Of a stretch of 64,000 bases of DNA, positions 55,080 to 63,968 are shown in pieces. The translations under genes were made by a program, and so were the position numbers. The stretch lies in the NCBI RefSeq assembly GCF_002933395.1, contig NZ_PKFN01000010.1, positions 1-64,000 of the forward strand, read 5' to 3'. A model generated the notes under the pieces. It saw only the letters and a list, made by a program, of their open reading frames with translations. It ran no database searches and had not been told where the DNA came from. Every line of letters begins with the position of its first letter. Within the stretch, counting starts at the first letter, position 1. The DNA comes from Yoonia maritima. GTDB taxonomy: Bacteria > Pseudomonadota > Alphaproteobacteria > Rhodobacterales > Rhodobacteraceae.

Positions 55080-55373
55080 TATCGTCCTCCCTGCCGGAAA
55101 GCTTCATCATCCGAATTGTTATGTCAATGAACAATTGAACTCGATACTTTGACCGCGGCAGCGCGAGCGATACAACCCCTAAGCGCAAAACACATTTTTA
55201 CTATTCCTATAAAGAACTTACGCTCAGCATAGGTCAACAAAAATATTATAAATTTTGCAGTGCAGCAAAGGTTATTGCAGGTGCAGAAACGACCAACGCC
55301 CTCTAAAAATGCAACCGTCAATTGCGGATCAAAGGTACTCACTCACCGGCAACTTTGATCAGCACGATTCCGC
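55080..55373. other. Intergenic stretch between two aromatic operons
   Basis: The 294-bp gap holds the promoter side of the hydroxycinnamate operon (with the MarR-like palindrome at 55114-55136) and the 3' side of the qui-pca operon. GATCAAAG (55327-55334) and CTTTGATC (55353-55360) form a perfect 8-bp hairpin near the pcaB end but without a U-tract. No coding sequence is supported. Confidence 0.5.
55114..55136. promoter_or_regulatory. Candidate MarR (CouR-like) operator
   Basis: Perfect arms AATTGTT and AACAATT with a 9-bp spacer, 35 bp upstream of the first hydroxycinnamate gene, in a position that would block its promoter. Assignment to the MarR protein of the operon is inferred. Confidence 0.5.
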
Positions 55374-56432
55374 TTAGGCGGCTGTACCGATCCGTGTGAT
55401 CTGGTCGCTTAGTGTCTGCGCAGCCGACAAACTGCGGGCGGTTGCCTGCGCCATCTGCGGTAGAATCATCCATTCAAGGGTCCACGCAGCGCCTGACCGT
55501 TCTTGTTCATGGACCATCGCATTGTGCATTCCGGCGACTTGGGTTGTATTAAAGCGCGCGAGCGTGACCAGCAATTCAGCGAGTACCGGGTTCTGTTTAT
55601 GTGGCATCGCAGATGAACCGCCGCCGCCATCCATCCCAATCTCGCCGATGCCTTGCTGGGCCATCAGACAAACGTCTTGACCCATCTTGCCTAAGCTACC
55701 GCTGATCAGTGACAAAAGCCCCGCGTATTCGGCGATGCCATCGCGCATCGCATGCCATGCGCGCTTTGGGTTTTGCAGACCTAACTGCTGCGCCATATCA
55801 GCGGCAATCGCAGTCGCATTGTCAGCCAAAGCAGCACGGTTTCCGGCGGCACCGCCAAGCTGCAAACACTCAACACGCGGTTGGATCTGCGCAAGTCGCT
55901 CGATATGCGCTTCAAGCGGCTGCACCCATGTTTCCAAGCGGTCCGCCACCGTGATCGGGACAGCCGCCTGCATACGCGTACGGCCCATCATTTGGTTTTC
56001 ACCAAACTGGGTAATCAATTTGCGCAGCGCAGCGACCAAACCAGTCAAACGTTCGTGCAATAGCGCGTTGAATTCCAGCACTGAAAGGGCCAGCGCAGTA
56101 TCGATCACGTCTTGCGAGGTCGCACCGCTATGCACCGCCTTGGCGTTATCACCTGCCAGTGCTTTCAGTTGCGCAACCAATGCTGGGACAGGCAAACCAT
56201 CGCGGCCTGATCCGACCTGTAGATCAGCAATGTCGGGCGTAAAGTCCGCTAACTGATCCGCGACTGTTGTAGCAACGTCTTCGGCTACGACCCCAGCACG
56301 ACCCAGCGCGCGCGTAAACGCGACTTCGAAGGCCATCATATGTGCCAACTGACGGTCAGGGCCAAAGATCGCGCTTGCCTCTGCGTCGCCCAACAGGCCG
56401 CTAAGCCACGGGTGGTTAAAAACGTCAGTCAT
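55374..56432 (-). CDS. pcaB: 3-carboxy-cis,cis-muconate cycloisomerase
   Basis: A 352-residue member of the fumarase/aspartase superfamily with the signature SSAMPHKQNPVLAE near 255-270 and HSGATSQDVIDTALAL near 100. It converts 3-carboxymuconate from PcaGH into 4-carboxymuconolactone, the PcaC substrate. It is shorter than many PcaB (about 350-450) because the C-terminal helices are short, as in other alphaproteobacterial versions. ATG 56432 overlaps pcaD by 8 bp. It is the last gene of the qui-pca operon. Confidence 0.93.
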   Translation of the reverse strand: MTDVFNHPWLSGLLGDAEASAIFGPDRQLAHMMAFEVAFTRALGRAGVVAEDVATTVADQLADFTPDIADLQVGSGRDGLPVPALVAQLKALAGDNAKAVHSGATSQDVIDTALALSVLEFNALLHERLTGLVAALRKLITQFGENQMMGRTRMQAAVPITVADRLETWVQPLEAHIERLAQIQPRVECLQLGGAAGNRAALADNATAIAADMAQQLGLQNPKRAWHAMRDGIAEYAGLLSLISGSLGKMGQDVCLMAQQGIGEIGMDGGGGSSAMPHKQNPVLAELLVTLARFNTTQVAGMHNAMVHEQERSGAAWTLEWMILPQMAQATARSLSAAQTLSDQITRIGTAA

Positions 56433-57207
56433 TGAGCGCGCCTCGCATGTTAGTGACAGTTGCCGCCACCCGTGTTGGGACCTCGATACACGGCAGATGC
56501 CCAACGCCTTCGATCACTTCCAGCGTGGCACCTTTGATCATCGTGGCAAGCTCTTGCAACAATGGAACAGGCGTCGACATATCCGCTGTCCCCGCAACAC
56601 AATGGGTCGGTACAGTAAGCTGAGCGGTTTGTTCACGGTAGTCCGTGTCGCGGATTGCAGTACACACACCAGCATATCCCGCAGCCGAAGTGCGCACTAA
56701 CATGTTGCGATACCCGGCAAGCGCCGCTGGCTGCGTCGAAAAATAGCCCGGCGAAAACCAGCGTTCCATGATCGCGTCCGCGATGGGCGCGATACCATCG
56801 GACTGCACGGCGTTGATCCGGGCGTTCCAACCGTCGGCATCGCCGATCTTTGCCCCTGTGCAGCACAAAACCAGCCCCGAGACCAAATCCGCACGCGTTG
56901 CGGCCAATCCCTGCGCGATAATTCCGCCGACTGAATCCCCACAAATCAGAGCATTTTTAATCTCCAACTGGTCCATCAACGCGGCAACATCAGCGACCAA
57001 AAGATTCATGGTGATCTCTGCGTCGTCGCTAAGGCCATGACCGCGTTTATCCATGCAAAGCACTGGTGTGTCGGGATCCATATCGGCGATGACTTCGTCC
57101 CAAATGCGGAAATCCGTTCCGAGTGAATTTAGGAACACCACCGGCAGGCCCGAACCCTCCCGAAACCGATAGTGTAGCGTCAAATCGTTTACATTAGCGA
57201 ATGGCAT
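56425..57207 (-). CDS. pcaD: 3-oxoadipate enol-lactone hydrolase
   Basis: A 260-residue alpha/beta hydrolase with nucleophile Ser92 in CGDSVGG, the LNSLGTDFRIWDEV oxyanion segment typical of PcaD, CMDKRGHGLSD, and His in EGVGHLPCIE (about 239). It hydrolyses the enol-lactone to beta-ketoadipate. The start ATG 57207 lies 11 bp after the BKACE gene; the upstream extension of the frame lies in that gene. Confidence 0.94.
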   Translation of the reverse strand: MPFANVNDLTLHYRFREGSGLPVVFLNSLGTDFRIWDEVIADMDPDTPVLCMDKRGHGLSDDAEITMNLLVADVAALMDQLEIKNALICGDSVGGIIAQGLAATRADLVSGLVLCCTGAKIGDADGWNARINAVQSDGIAPIADAIMERWFSPGYFSTQPAALAGYRNMLVRTSAAGYAGVCTAIRDTDYREQTAQLTVPTHCVAGTADMSTPVPLLQELATMIKGATLEVIEGVGHLPCIEVPTRVAATVTNMRGALND

Positions 57208-57218
57208 TCGTTCGATCC

Positions 57219-58058
57219 TCAGGCTGTTTCGACTTTGCGCAGACCCAATATGTCGCGGGCTTGCTGCCAGGTCGCAACCGGGCGTGCATATTTTTCGCAC
57301 AGGTCCACGGCCCGCTGCACCAAGGCTGCATTGGACGATGCCAGCGTGTTGCGATCCAGGCGCACGTTGTCTTCCAATCCAGTTCGCGTATGTCCGCCTT
57401 TAGCAATAGACCATTCATTGATCGTAAGCTGCGCTTGTCCGATCCCTGCAGCACACCACTGCGCGTCTGGCGCAAGGCGCTTAAGCGTTTCGATATAGAA
57501 ATCAAAGATCCGCTCGTCCGCTGGCATCGCGTTCTTCACGCCCATCACGAACTGCACGTACAATGGCGACTTGAGCCGCCCATCGGCCGCCATGCGGGTC
57601 GCCTGCACGATGTGGCTTAGGTCGAATGCTTCGATCTCTGGCTTGACGTCATAGGTTTGCATTTCAGACGCCAACCAATCGACCAGATCAGGACTGTTTT
57701 CATAAACCCGCGTTGGGAAATTGTTAGAACCGACAGACAGTGACGCCATATCTGGACGCAGCGAAAGCATCCCGCCGCGATCACGCCCGGCACCTGAACG
57801 ACCACCAGTGGACAGCTGCACAATCATACCGGGGCAGTGTTTTTCCAACCCTTCCTTAAGACGCGCAAAGCGATCGGGGTCCGATGTTGGTTTGCCTTCG
57901 TCATCACGGACGTGACAGTGGGCAATGGTCGCCCCTGCCTCAAATGCTTCTTGCGTGCTTTCGATCTGTTCGGAAATCGTGATCGGCACCGCCGGGTTAT
58001 TTTCCTTGGTCGGAAGAGACCCCGTAATTGCGACGCAGATAATGCAAGGATTAGTCAT
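57219..58058 (-). CDS. BKACE-family beta-keto acid cleavage enzyme (DUF849)
   Basis: A 279-residue protein of the family founded by 3-keto-5-aminohexanoate cleavage enzyme. The zinc ligands His47 and His49 (AHCHVRDDEGKPTSD) and the catalytic Glu in PEIEAFDLSH are present, with GRDRGGMLSLRP and QFVMGVKNAMPADE. The family condenses a beta-keto acid with acetyl-CoA to give a CoA ester and acetoacetate, and members acting on beta-ketoadipate have been reported. Directly upstream of pcaD, and with no pcaI, pcaJ or pcaF in the window, it plausibly turns beta-ketoadipate into succinyl-CoA plus acetoacetate. That role is inferred. Confidence 0.88.
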   Translation of the reverse strand: MTNPCIICVAITGSLPTKENNPAVPITISEQIESTQEAFEAGATIAHCHVRDDEGKPTSDPDRFARLKEGLEKHCPGMIVQLSTGGRSGAGRDRGGMLSLRPDMASLSVGSNNFPTRVYENSPDLVDWLASEMQTYDVKPEIEAFDLSHIVQATRMAADGRLKSPLYVQFVMGVKNAMPADERIFDFYIETLKRLAPDAQWCAAGIGQAQLTINEWSIAKGGHTRTGLEDNVRLDRNTLASSNAALVQRAVDLCEKYARPVATWQQARDILGLRKVETA

Positions 58059-58126
58059 AGTGCCCCCAAAAGTATTTGCGCCAATTAAATCAGGTTCATA
58101 GCCAGACCGCCAGTGACGCGCGGGAC

Positions 58127-60013
58127 TTAGGCTTTTGGCATACCTTTGGGGCGCATCAGGCGTTTCTGCGCGGCAATGCGGAAAGGCGCATTTGGTGCAC
58201 CGTAACCCGCATAGCCACCTTTGCGTTGAACGATCTCAAAGAACATTCCGCCCGCATATGGTTGCGAATAGAACTGGTAGAACGCGCCATTGGCATCTTC
58301 GTCATACAGAATACTGCCGGCCTTTAGCTTGGACAGCTTTTCGTCAGACAGCGTAAACCGCGCCGCCAAATCGGCATAGTAGTTGTCGGACATCGGTAGC
58401 GGCTTGAAGCCACGTTCGGCCATCGCGTCGCGTGTCGCAAAGATATCATCGGTGGCAAGCGCGATATGCTGAACCGACGCGCCAAAGCTATCGGCAAGGA
58501 AGTTCCCAGCCATGGTACGGTGGGTTTCGGCACCGTTTAGCGTGATACGGAAACTGCCGTCTTTGGTCTCTAATGCTTGGCTGCGCACCAACCCATCTGG
58601 GTCAACCACGTCAAACATCGGCGATTTCCCCATGCTGAACAACGACGTGTAAAACAGTGACCAGCTTAGCATCTCGTCATAGCTCATGGTCTGGGCAAGG
58701 TGGTCGATACTGCGCAAACCTGCGCCGGTACCGACATTTTCATCAGAGGTGAATTCGACAGACCAAACGTTGGAAAGACCGCTTTCTTCGTCGATGAAAT
58801 GCATCACCGATCCGCTAAGACCACGGATCGCAGGGATATCCAATTCGCCGGGGCCAACCGGTTGGTTGAACGTATTTGCACCCAGCGCCATCGCACGCGC
58901 CACCGTCGCAGCGGCATTGTCGACAGACAGGCCAATATCACAAACTGTGGTGCCGTGCATGGTGTAGGCACTGCTGGCATAGCCTTCGGTTTCGCGGTTG
59001 ACCACGATCCGGACATCGCCTTGCGTCCACAGCGCAAGGTTCTTTGCAATGTGATTGCCCGCCTTTTCAAAGCCCAGCGTTTGCAGCATCGCCTCTAGCT
59101 GTTCGGCCTCGGCGCCGCGCGATGCGAATTCAACGAATGATACGCCATCGACCCCGATACGTGGGGGCATTGCAGGCATATCGACGGTCACAGTGGGTTC
59201 TGCACGACGTACATCATCCATCAACGCGATCAGTGAACGGTGGCCGTCCTTGGCAATCGTTGTCGGACTACCGCCGCGGAATTGGTCGTTGAAAATCTCA
59301 AGACTGATCGGGCCACTATACCCCGTTGCCATGACAGCCTGCATGAAACCGGTAACGTCCAGATCGCCTTCGCCCGGCATGTTCCGGAAATGGCGTGACC
59401 AATACAGCAGGTCCATGTCGATCAGCGGTGCATCCGCCAGCTGTACAAAGAAAATCTTGTCGCCCGGCACGCTGCGGATCGAATTCGGGTCTAACTTGCG
59501 AGAAAGCGTATGAAAGCTGTCTACAATCAGCCCAACGTTTTCATGATCAGCGCGGCGCACGATTTCCCATGCATCACGGTGATCATCAACATGTTTACCC
59601 CACGCCAATGCCTCATAGCCGACACGCAACCCGCGTTTTGCAGCGCGTTCGCCCAGCTCATGGAAATCTGCAGCAGCGCGGTCGATGCCACCGATAGCTT
59701 CAGGATGGCAAGACGAACAGATCAGCACCAAATCGGTGCCGAGTTCCTGCATCAGGTCGAACTTGCGCTCTGCCCGGTCAAACGCTTTGGCGCGCAACGG
59801 CTCGGGCAGGCTTTCAAAATCGCGAAAGGGTTGGAACAACGTGATGTCCAACCCCATGTCGCGGATCATATTGCCCACATCGCGCGGACTGCCGTCATGC
59901 GCGATAAAGTCCTGTTCGAAAATCTCGATCCCATCGAACCCTGCCTTTTGAATGGCATCCAGTTTCTCAGGAAGGCTACCAGAGATAGAGACCGTGGCGA
60001 TCGAGGTTTTCAT
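58127..60013 (-). CDS. quiC: 3-dehydroshikimate dehydratase fused to a HPPD-like domain
   Basis: A 628-residue two-domain protein. Residues 1 to about 275 form a xylose-isomerase-like TIM barrel (DGIEIFEQDF, GYEALAWGKHVDDH, VGLIVDSFHTLSRK, GPISLEIFNDQFRGG). Residues about 290-615 form a 4-hydroxyphenylpyruvate-dioxygenase-like VOC domain (IDHLAQTMSYDEMLSWSLFYTSLF, VQHIALATDDIFAT, GGMFFEIVQRKGGYAGYGAPN). This is the QuiC1 layout of Pseudomonas, where the barrel dehydrates 3-dehydroshikimate to protocatechuate and the second domain has no proven catalytic role. It links quinate/shikimate use to the pca genes in the same operon. Confidence 0.92.
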   Translation of the reverse strand: MKTSIATVSISGSLPEKLDAIQKAGFDGIEIFEQDFIAHDGSPRDVGNMIRDMGLDITLFQPFRDFESLPEPLRAKAFDRAERKFDLMQELGTDLVLICSSCHPEAIGGIDRAAADFHELGERAAKRGLRVGYEALAWGKHVDDHRDAWEIVRRADHENVGLIVDSFHTLSRKLDPNSIRSVPGDKIFFVQLADAPLIDMDLLYWSRHFRNMPGEGDLDVTGFMQAVMATGYSGPISLEIFNDQFRGGSPTTIAKDGHRSLIALMDDVRRAEPTVTVDMPAMPPRIGVDGVSFVEFASRGAEAEQLEAMLQTLGFEKAGNHIAKNLALWTQGDVRIVVNRETEGYASSAYTMHGTTVCDIGLSVDNAAATVARAMALGANTFNQPVGPGELDIPAIRGLSGSVMHFIDEESGLSNVWSVEFTSDENVGTGAGLRSIDHLAQTMSYDEMLSWSLFYTSLFSMGKSPMFDVVDPDGLVRSQALETKDGSFRITLNGAETHRTMAGNFLADSFGASVQHIALATDDIFATRDAMAERGFKPLPMSDNYYADLAARFTLSDEKLSKLKAGSILYDEDANGAFYQFYSQPYAGGMFFEIVQRKGGYAGYGAPNAPFRIAAQKRLMRPKGMPKA

Positions 60014-60014
60014 G

Positions 60015-61298
60015 TTAGTATCCTAATACGGTTGGCAGCCAAGTGACTGTTTCAGGAACGAAAGTCAGAACAAGTAGAACGGCAACTTCAACCAAGAAGA
60101 ACGGCAAGATCGCTTTGGTCAGTCGGGCCATCCCGACCCCGGCTATCCCTTCGGCAACGAATAGACACAGCCCAAGCGGTGGGGTGATCAGACCAATCAT
60201 TAGGTTAAAGATAACCAAAATGCCGAAATGCACAGGATCGATGCCAAAGCTTACTGCGATTGGGTGCAGGATTGGCACCAGCACCAGCATCGCAGCGATG
60301 CCTTCTAAGAACAGACCTACGAACAAGAACAGAATGATCACAGCAATCAAGAAGGTCGTTTTGCTATCAACGTTACCCAACACCCAATCTGTCAGCATGT
60401 TTGGCACACGGTTATAGGTCAGCAACCAGTTCGCAGCAGATACAGCGGCGATAATGATCATAATGACCGCACTATCGCGCATGGCTTCGGTGAACAGCCG
60501 CGGCAGGGCGGAAATCTTGATCTTGCGGTAAACAAACGTACCGATGACAAGCGCATAAGCCACGGCAAAGCTGGCAGCCTCGGTCGGGGTGACGATACCC
60601 ATCAGGATCGAACCAACAACAAACACCGGCATCAACAGCGGCAAGATACCACCAAGAAGCGCATCACGTGCTGGCTGTTTTTCTTCGTTCAGGGCAGCAG
60701 ACGCTGCGTTGATCTTTTTCATGTCGACGGTCAGCATGACGTAGACGGACAAGAAAACAGCCAACAGCAGACCCGGAATGATCCCAGCCATGAACAAAGC
60801 AGGCACGGACACACCCGTTACGATCAACGCATAGATGATCACAGGAATAGATGGCGGGATAATCGGGCCGATAACAGATGAAGCGGCAGTCAACGCAGCA
60901 GCATAGGCGCGGTCATAACCGTGCTTTTCCATCTCTGGAATGAACACGCGGCCAATGGCAGAGGTGTCAGCAACCGCAGACCCAGAAAGACCAGCAAAGA
61001 TAACAGAGGCCCAGATGTTCACCATCGCGAGGCCCGCACGCATGCGTCCGACTAGGACGTTCGCAAATGCGATAATCCGGCCCGTGATACCGCTTTCGTT
61101 CATTAGTTCACCAGCCAGAACGAACAACGGAATGGCAAGCAGCGGATAGGAGTTCAGACCATTGAAAAGCTCTGTCGCGACGATGCGCAGATTGTAGGGC
61201 GCGTCGCCGGTGGCCATGAAATAGGAAAGCGAAGCAAGGATAGCAAAGGCAATCGGCGCGCCAATCAAAAGGCCCGCGATCAAGATAACGTAGATCAT
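60015..61298 (-). CDS. TRAP transporter large membrane subunit (DctM)
   Basis: A 427-residue membrane protein with about eleven to twelve helices and the family segments GLAMVNIWASVIFAGLSGSAVADTSAIG and SSVIGPIIPPSIPVIIYALI. ATG 61298 follows GGAGA; it lies 1 bp past the DctQ stop. In this operon the transported acid is probably shikimate, quinate or a related hydroaromatic acid (inferred from quiC and the dehydrogenase gene). Confidence 0.92.
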   Translation of the reverse strand: MIYVILIAGLLIGAPIAFAILASLSYFMATGDAPYNLRIVATELFNGLNSYPLLAIPLFVLAGELMNESGITGRIIAFANVLVGRMRAGLAMVNIWASVIFAGLSGSAVADTSAIGRVFIPEMEKHGYDRAYAAALTAASSVIGPIIPPSIPVIIYALIVTGVSVPALFMAGIIPGLLLAVFLSVYVMLTVDMKKINAASAALNEEKQPARDALLGGILPLLMPVFVVGSILMGIVTPTEAASFAVAYALVIGTFVYRKIKISALPRLFTEAMRDSAVIMIIIAAVSAANWLLTYNRVPNMLTDWVLGNVDSKTTFLIAVIILFLFVGLFLEGIAAMLVLVPILHPIAVSFGIDPVHFGILVIFNLMIGLITPPLGLCLFVAEGIAGVGMARLTKAILPFFLVEVAVLLVLTFVPETVTWLPTVLGY

Positions 61299-61299
61299 A

Positions 61300-61827
61300 T
61301 TACAGTCTCCGCAGCGCGGTTGCACGCTCGATGAATTTCAGTACGGCAGCCAGCGTGATCATCGCGCCGCCGATAACCAGCGCGTATTGGTATGGTCCAA
61401 GCGTACCAAGCGCATCTAACGCCTTGATACCGGTCGCATCACCCAACCAACGCGAAAGGCCAAACATACCCGACGACATCGTGTCACCACGGCGGTCGAC
61501 AAAAGCCAGCGCAGAAAGAACAAGCATCACACCGGTCACGGCCATCAGCACATCACCAAGGATAAACATGATCGTCTTGCGGCGTTCATTCAGAAAATCG
61601 ATCACGATTGTGAAACGGATGTGGCGGTCTTGCATATAGGCCAGCGCGACACCGAACATGACACCGTAAACAGCAAGGTAAACGGGCAGTTCCTCACCCC
61701 ATTGGACGGATTGTCCGACAGTGTAGCGACGCAGCGAATTTACAAAAATGATTACAAAAACCAGCCCCATTGAAAGGCCAGCCCCCCAACCGAATATTCG
61801 GCTTACGAGTGAATTCAGTTTGGTCAT
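61300..61827 (-). CDS. TRAP transporter small membrane subunit (DctQ)
   Basis: A 175-residue protein with four predicted helices (FGWGAGLSMGLVFVIIFVN, VYLAVYGVMFGVALAYM, TIMFILGDVLMAVTGVMLV, YQYALVIGGAMITLAAVL) and the conserved QWGEELPVYL segment of DctQ. ATG 61827 follows AGGAGCC; the frame is open further upstream without support. It pairs with the DctM gene directly downstream. Confidence 0.9.
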   Translation of the reverse strand: MTKLNSLVSRIFGWGAGLSMGLVFVIIFVNSLRRYTVGQSVQWGEELPVYLAVYGVMFGVALAYMQDRHIRFTIVIDFLNERRKTIMFILGDVLMAVTGVMLVLSALAFVDRRGDTMSSGMFGLSRWLGDATGIKALDALGTLGPYQYALVIGGAMITLAAVLKFIERATALRRL

Positions 61828-61895
61828 TTGGCTGGCTCCTACATGGCTCGTAGATTGGTAGGCGAAACCTAAATGCCGCCTACCAATGTGTTTCG

Positions 61896-62903
61896 TTACT
61901 GCGCCGCAGCGGCAGCAGCTTGCAGTTGGTCGATCCAAGCAGCGTCGTCACCCAGTTCGCCGCGCAGGAATTCTACGACAGCTGGCTGTGCTTTTTCAGC
62001 AAACATTGCCAATTCATCAGCAGTCGGAGAGTAAACCTGCATGCCTTCGGCTTGAACAGCCAGAACGCCTTCGGCAGATGTCCACTGCTGGATTGAACGC
62101 CCCATGTTACCCGCGACAACTGCCGCACGTGCAACGACTTCTTGCTCTGCCGCAGTCAATGACTGGAAGAACTCATCGCTGATGACAAGGAAATCAGCCG
62201 CATAAACGTGGCCGTCAAGCGTCATGTATTTTTGCAACTGGTGCAGGCCGTTGTTATAGATAACGCCAACAGGGTTTTCCTGACCGTCAACAACACCAGT
62301 AGAAAGCGCGTTTGGCAGTTCTGTCCATGCGATTGGAGTTGGCTCACCGCCAAGACCGCTAACCATTTCCAGATACAGCGGGATAGGCTGCACGCGGAAC
62401 TTCAGACCTTCCATGTCTGCGGGTGTGCGAATTTCACGTGTGTTGTTTGTGAAGTTACGGAAACCAGTTTCGCCGTACGCCAAAGTACGCATACCAGTCT
62501 GCTCTAGGCAGTGCTCGCCCAGTGCTTCGCCGAATTCACCGTCAAGAACGTCCCAAGCAACAGTCGCGGATGCGAATGTGTAAGGGATATCCAGAACAGA
62601 TGCTGCTGGGCAAGCTTTGGACATTGCGCCAGAAACGATTGCCATTTGCAGCAGGCCTTCTTGAACCTGACCAACCAGTTCGTCTTCGTTGCCCAAAGCG
62701 CCCGCTGGGAAGATCTCAACTGACAGACCAGTTTCACCTTCGACGATGTTACGGAAAATCTGTGCAGCAGCACCTTTTTTAGAGCCCGTCCATTCGTCTG
62801 GATCAACGTGCGCGATGCGAATGGTTTGCGCCTGTGCAACAGATGTCGCAAGCGCCATAACAACCGCTGTAGAAGCGGCGATGGATTTAAATGTGAAACG
62901 CAT
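61896..62903 (-). CDS. TRAP transporter substrate-binding protein (DctP)
   Basis: A 335-residue periplasmic protein with a Sec signal peptide ending AQA-Q (about residue 25). The mature part shows the DctP/DctB pattern IRIAHVDPDEWTGSKKGAAAQIF, GETGFRNFTNNTREIRTPADMEGLKFRV (ligand-binding Arg) and DGQENPVGVIYNNGLHQLQKYMTLDGH. GGGAGG precedes ATG 62903. It follows the shikimate dehydrogenase homologue by 43 bp and precedes the two membrane subunits, so transport and catabolism are in one transcript. Confidence 0.92.
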   Translation of the reverse strand: MRFTFKSIAASTAVVMALATSVAQAQTIRIAHVDPDEWTGSKKGAAAQIFRNIVEGETGLSVEIFPAGALGNEDELVGQVQEGLLQMAIVSGAMSKACPAASVLDIPYTFASATVAWDVLDGEFGEALGEHCLEQTGMRTLAYGETGFRNFTNNTREIRTPADMEGLKFRVQPIPLYLEMVSGLGGEPTPIAWTELPNALSTGVVDGQENPVGVIYNNGLHQLQKYMTLDGHVYAADFLVISDEFFQSLTAAEQEVVARAAVVAGNMGRSIQQWTSAEGVLAVQAEGMQVYSPTADELAMFAEKAQPAVVEFLRGELGDDAAWIDQLQAAAAAAQ

Positions 62904-62946
62904 GGTATCCTCCCTTTTGCGTATAGTACTGCTTTCGCAGCGTCGT

Positions 62947-63831
62947 TTATGAGGTCATAGCCTCAAAAGTTGCTTTCATCCGGGCCGCGTCTGGCTGACG
63001 CCCGGTGAAAAGTTCGAACGCTCTAACAGCCTGATAAACGGCCATTCCAGAACCGGGCAGCACGCGGCAGCCTTTGGCACGCGCGGCGGCCAGCAATTCA
63101 GTTTCAAGCGGAAAGTAAACAATGTCAGCGACCCACATTTCAGGGCGCAATAAGGATACCGGGTAAGACGTGCCCGGCAGTTTGGCCATTCCGACCGGAG
63201 TCGCGTTCACAATACCATCAGGAGCAAGGTCTAGCATCTCCTTAAGATCAGCTACATCAACGATGATACCTTTGTGCGCCGCCGCAATTTGCGATTGCAA
63301 AGCAACAGCACGACCATGGTCGCTGTCGGCGATTGTCAGACGCTGCACATCCAAAGACGCAAGCGCGTGCGCAACGGCCACGCCAGCGCCCCCAGCACCA
63401 ATCTGCAAGACATGGTTAAGGTTTGCGCCGGGCATGTTTTGGCGAAAGCCCTCTTGGAAACCCACTTTATCAGTGTTGTGACCAATCCGCTTACCGTCTT
63501 TGAACACAACTGTGTTCACCGCACCGATCGCGCGCGCATTATCTGAAAGGCTATCCAACAGCGGCATAACGTCAATTTTATATGGAAAAGTGATGTTCAG
63601 GCCGGAAAAGCCGCAAATTTCTGCGGCATCAATTATTTGTTTTAGCGGACGATCACCGCCCGGAAACTGATCAACATCAAGCAACTGATAGATGATCCGC
63701 TGGCCCTGCGCAGCACCTTCGGCCATGTGCATCCGTGGGGTACGTGAACTTTGAATTCCACGCCCAACGAGCCCAATAACCAAATCATCATGTACGCCAG
63801 AATCAACTGCGATAGATTGTTGCGATGTCAT
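62947..63831 (-). CDS. aroE: Shikimate/quinate dehydrogenase (AroE superfamily)
   Basis: A 294-residue protein with the substrate-binding Lys85 in LNITFPYK and Asp121 in NTDKVGF, the catalytic pair of shikimate dehydrogenases, and the dinucleotide motif GAGGAGVAVAHAL (about 142-154). The usual SxSP motif reads SRTPRMH, as in catabolic quinate/shikimate dehydrogenase-like branches. GGGAGG precedes ATG 63831. As first gene of the quiC operon it likely oxidises shikimate or quinate to the 3-dehydro compound for catabolism rather than serving in aromatic synthesis. Cofactor preference is not clear from the loop. Confidence 0.88.
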   Translation of the reverse strand: MTSQQSIAVDSGVHDDLVIGLVGRGIQSSRTPRMHMAEGAAQGQRIIYQLLDVDQFPGGDRPLKQIIDAAEICGFSGLNITFPYKIDVMPLLDSLSDNARAIGAVNTVVFKDGKRIGHNTDKVGFQEGFRQNMPGANLNHVLQIGAGGAGVAVAHALASLDVQRLTIADSDHGRAVALQSQIAAAHKGIIVDVADLKEMLDLAPDGIVNATPVGMAKLPGTSYPVSLLRPEMWVADIVYFPLETELLAAARAKGCRVLPGSGMAVYQAVRAFELFTGRQPDAARMKATFEAMTS

Positions 63832-63884
63832 TTACGTCCTCCCACCCCAACGAATCTAAACCCTGTCCGCTGGAACGAGCACAA

Positions 63885-63937
63885 TGAACCACGCGGTTAA
63901 TTGCCTGTCAATCACTTTGAACCAATCGGTTAATTGC
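63885..63937. promoter_or_regulatory. Duplicated PcaQ-like sites in divergent promoter region
   Basis: TGAACC-N4-GGTTAATTGC occurs twice, at 63885-63904 and 63918-63937, exactly 33 bp apart (about three helical turns). Each copy contains an AACC-N4-GGTT palindrome. The element resembles the ATAACC-N4-GGTTAA site described for PcaQ in rhizobia. It lies upstream of the qui-pca operon and of the partial plus-strand gene. Confidence 0.65.
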
Positions 63938-63968
63938 GAAGGGCGTAAATTGCGGCTAAGGATGTCAC

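Noticed and set aside
55327..55360. Hairpin downstream of pcaB as intrinsic terminator
   Set aside because: The stem is perfect but the loop is about 18 nt and no T run follows; not called as a terminator feature.
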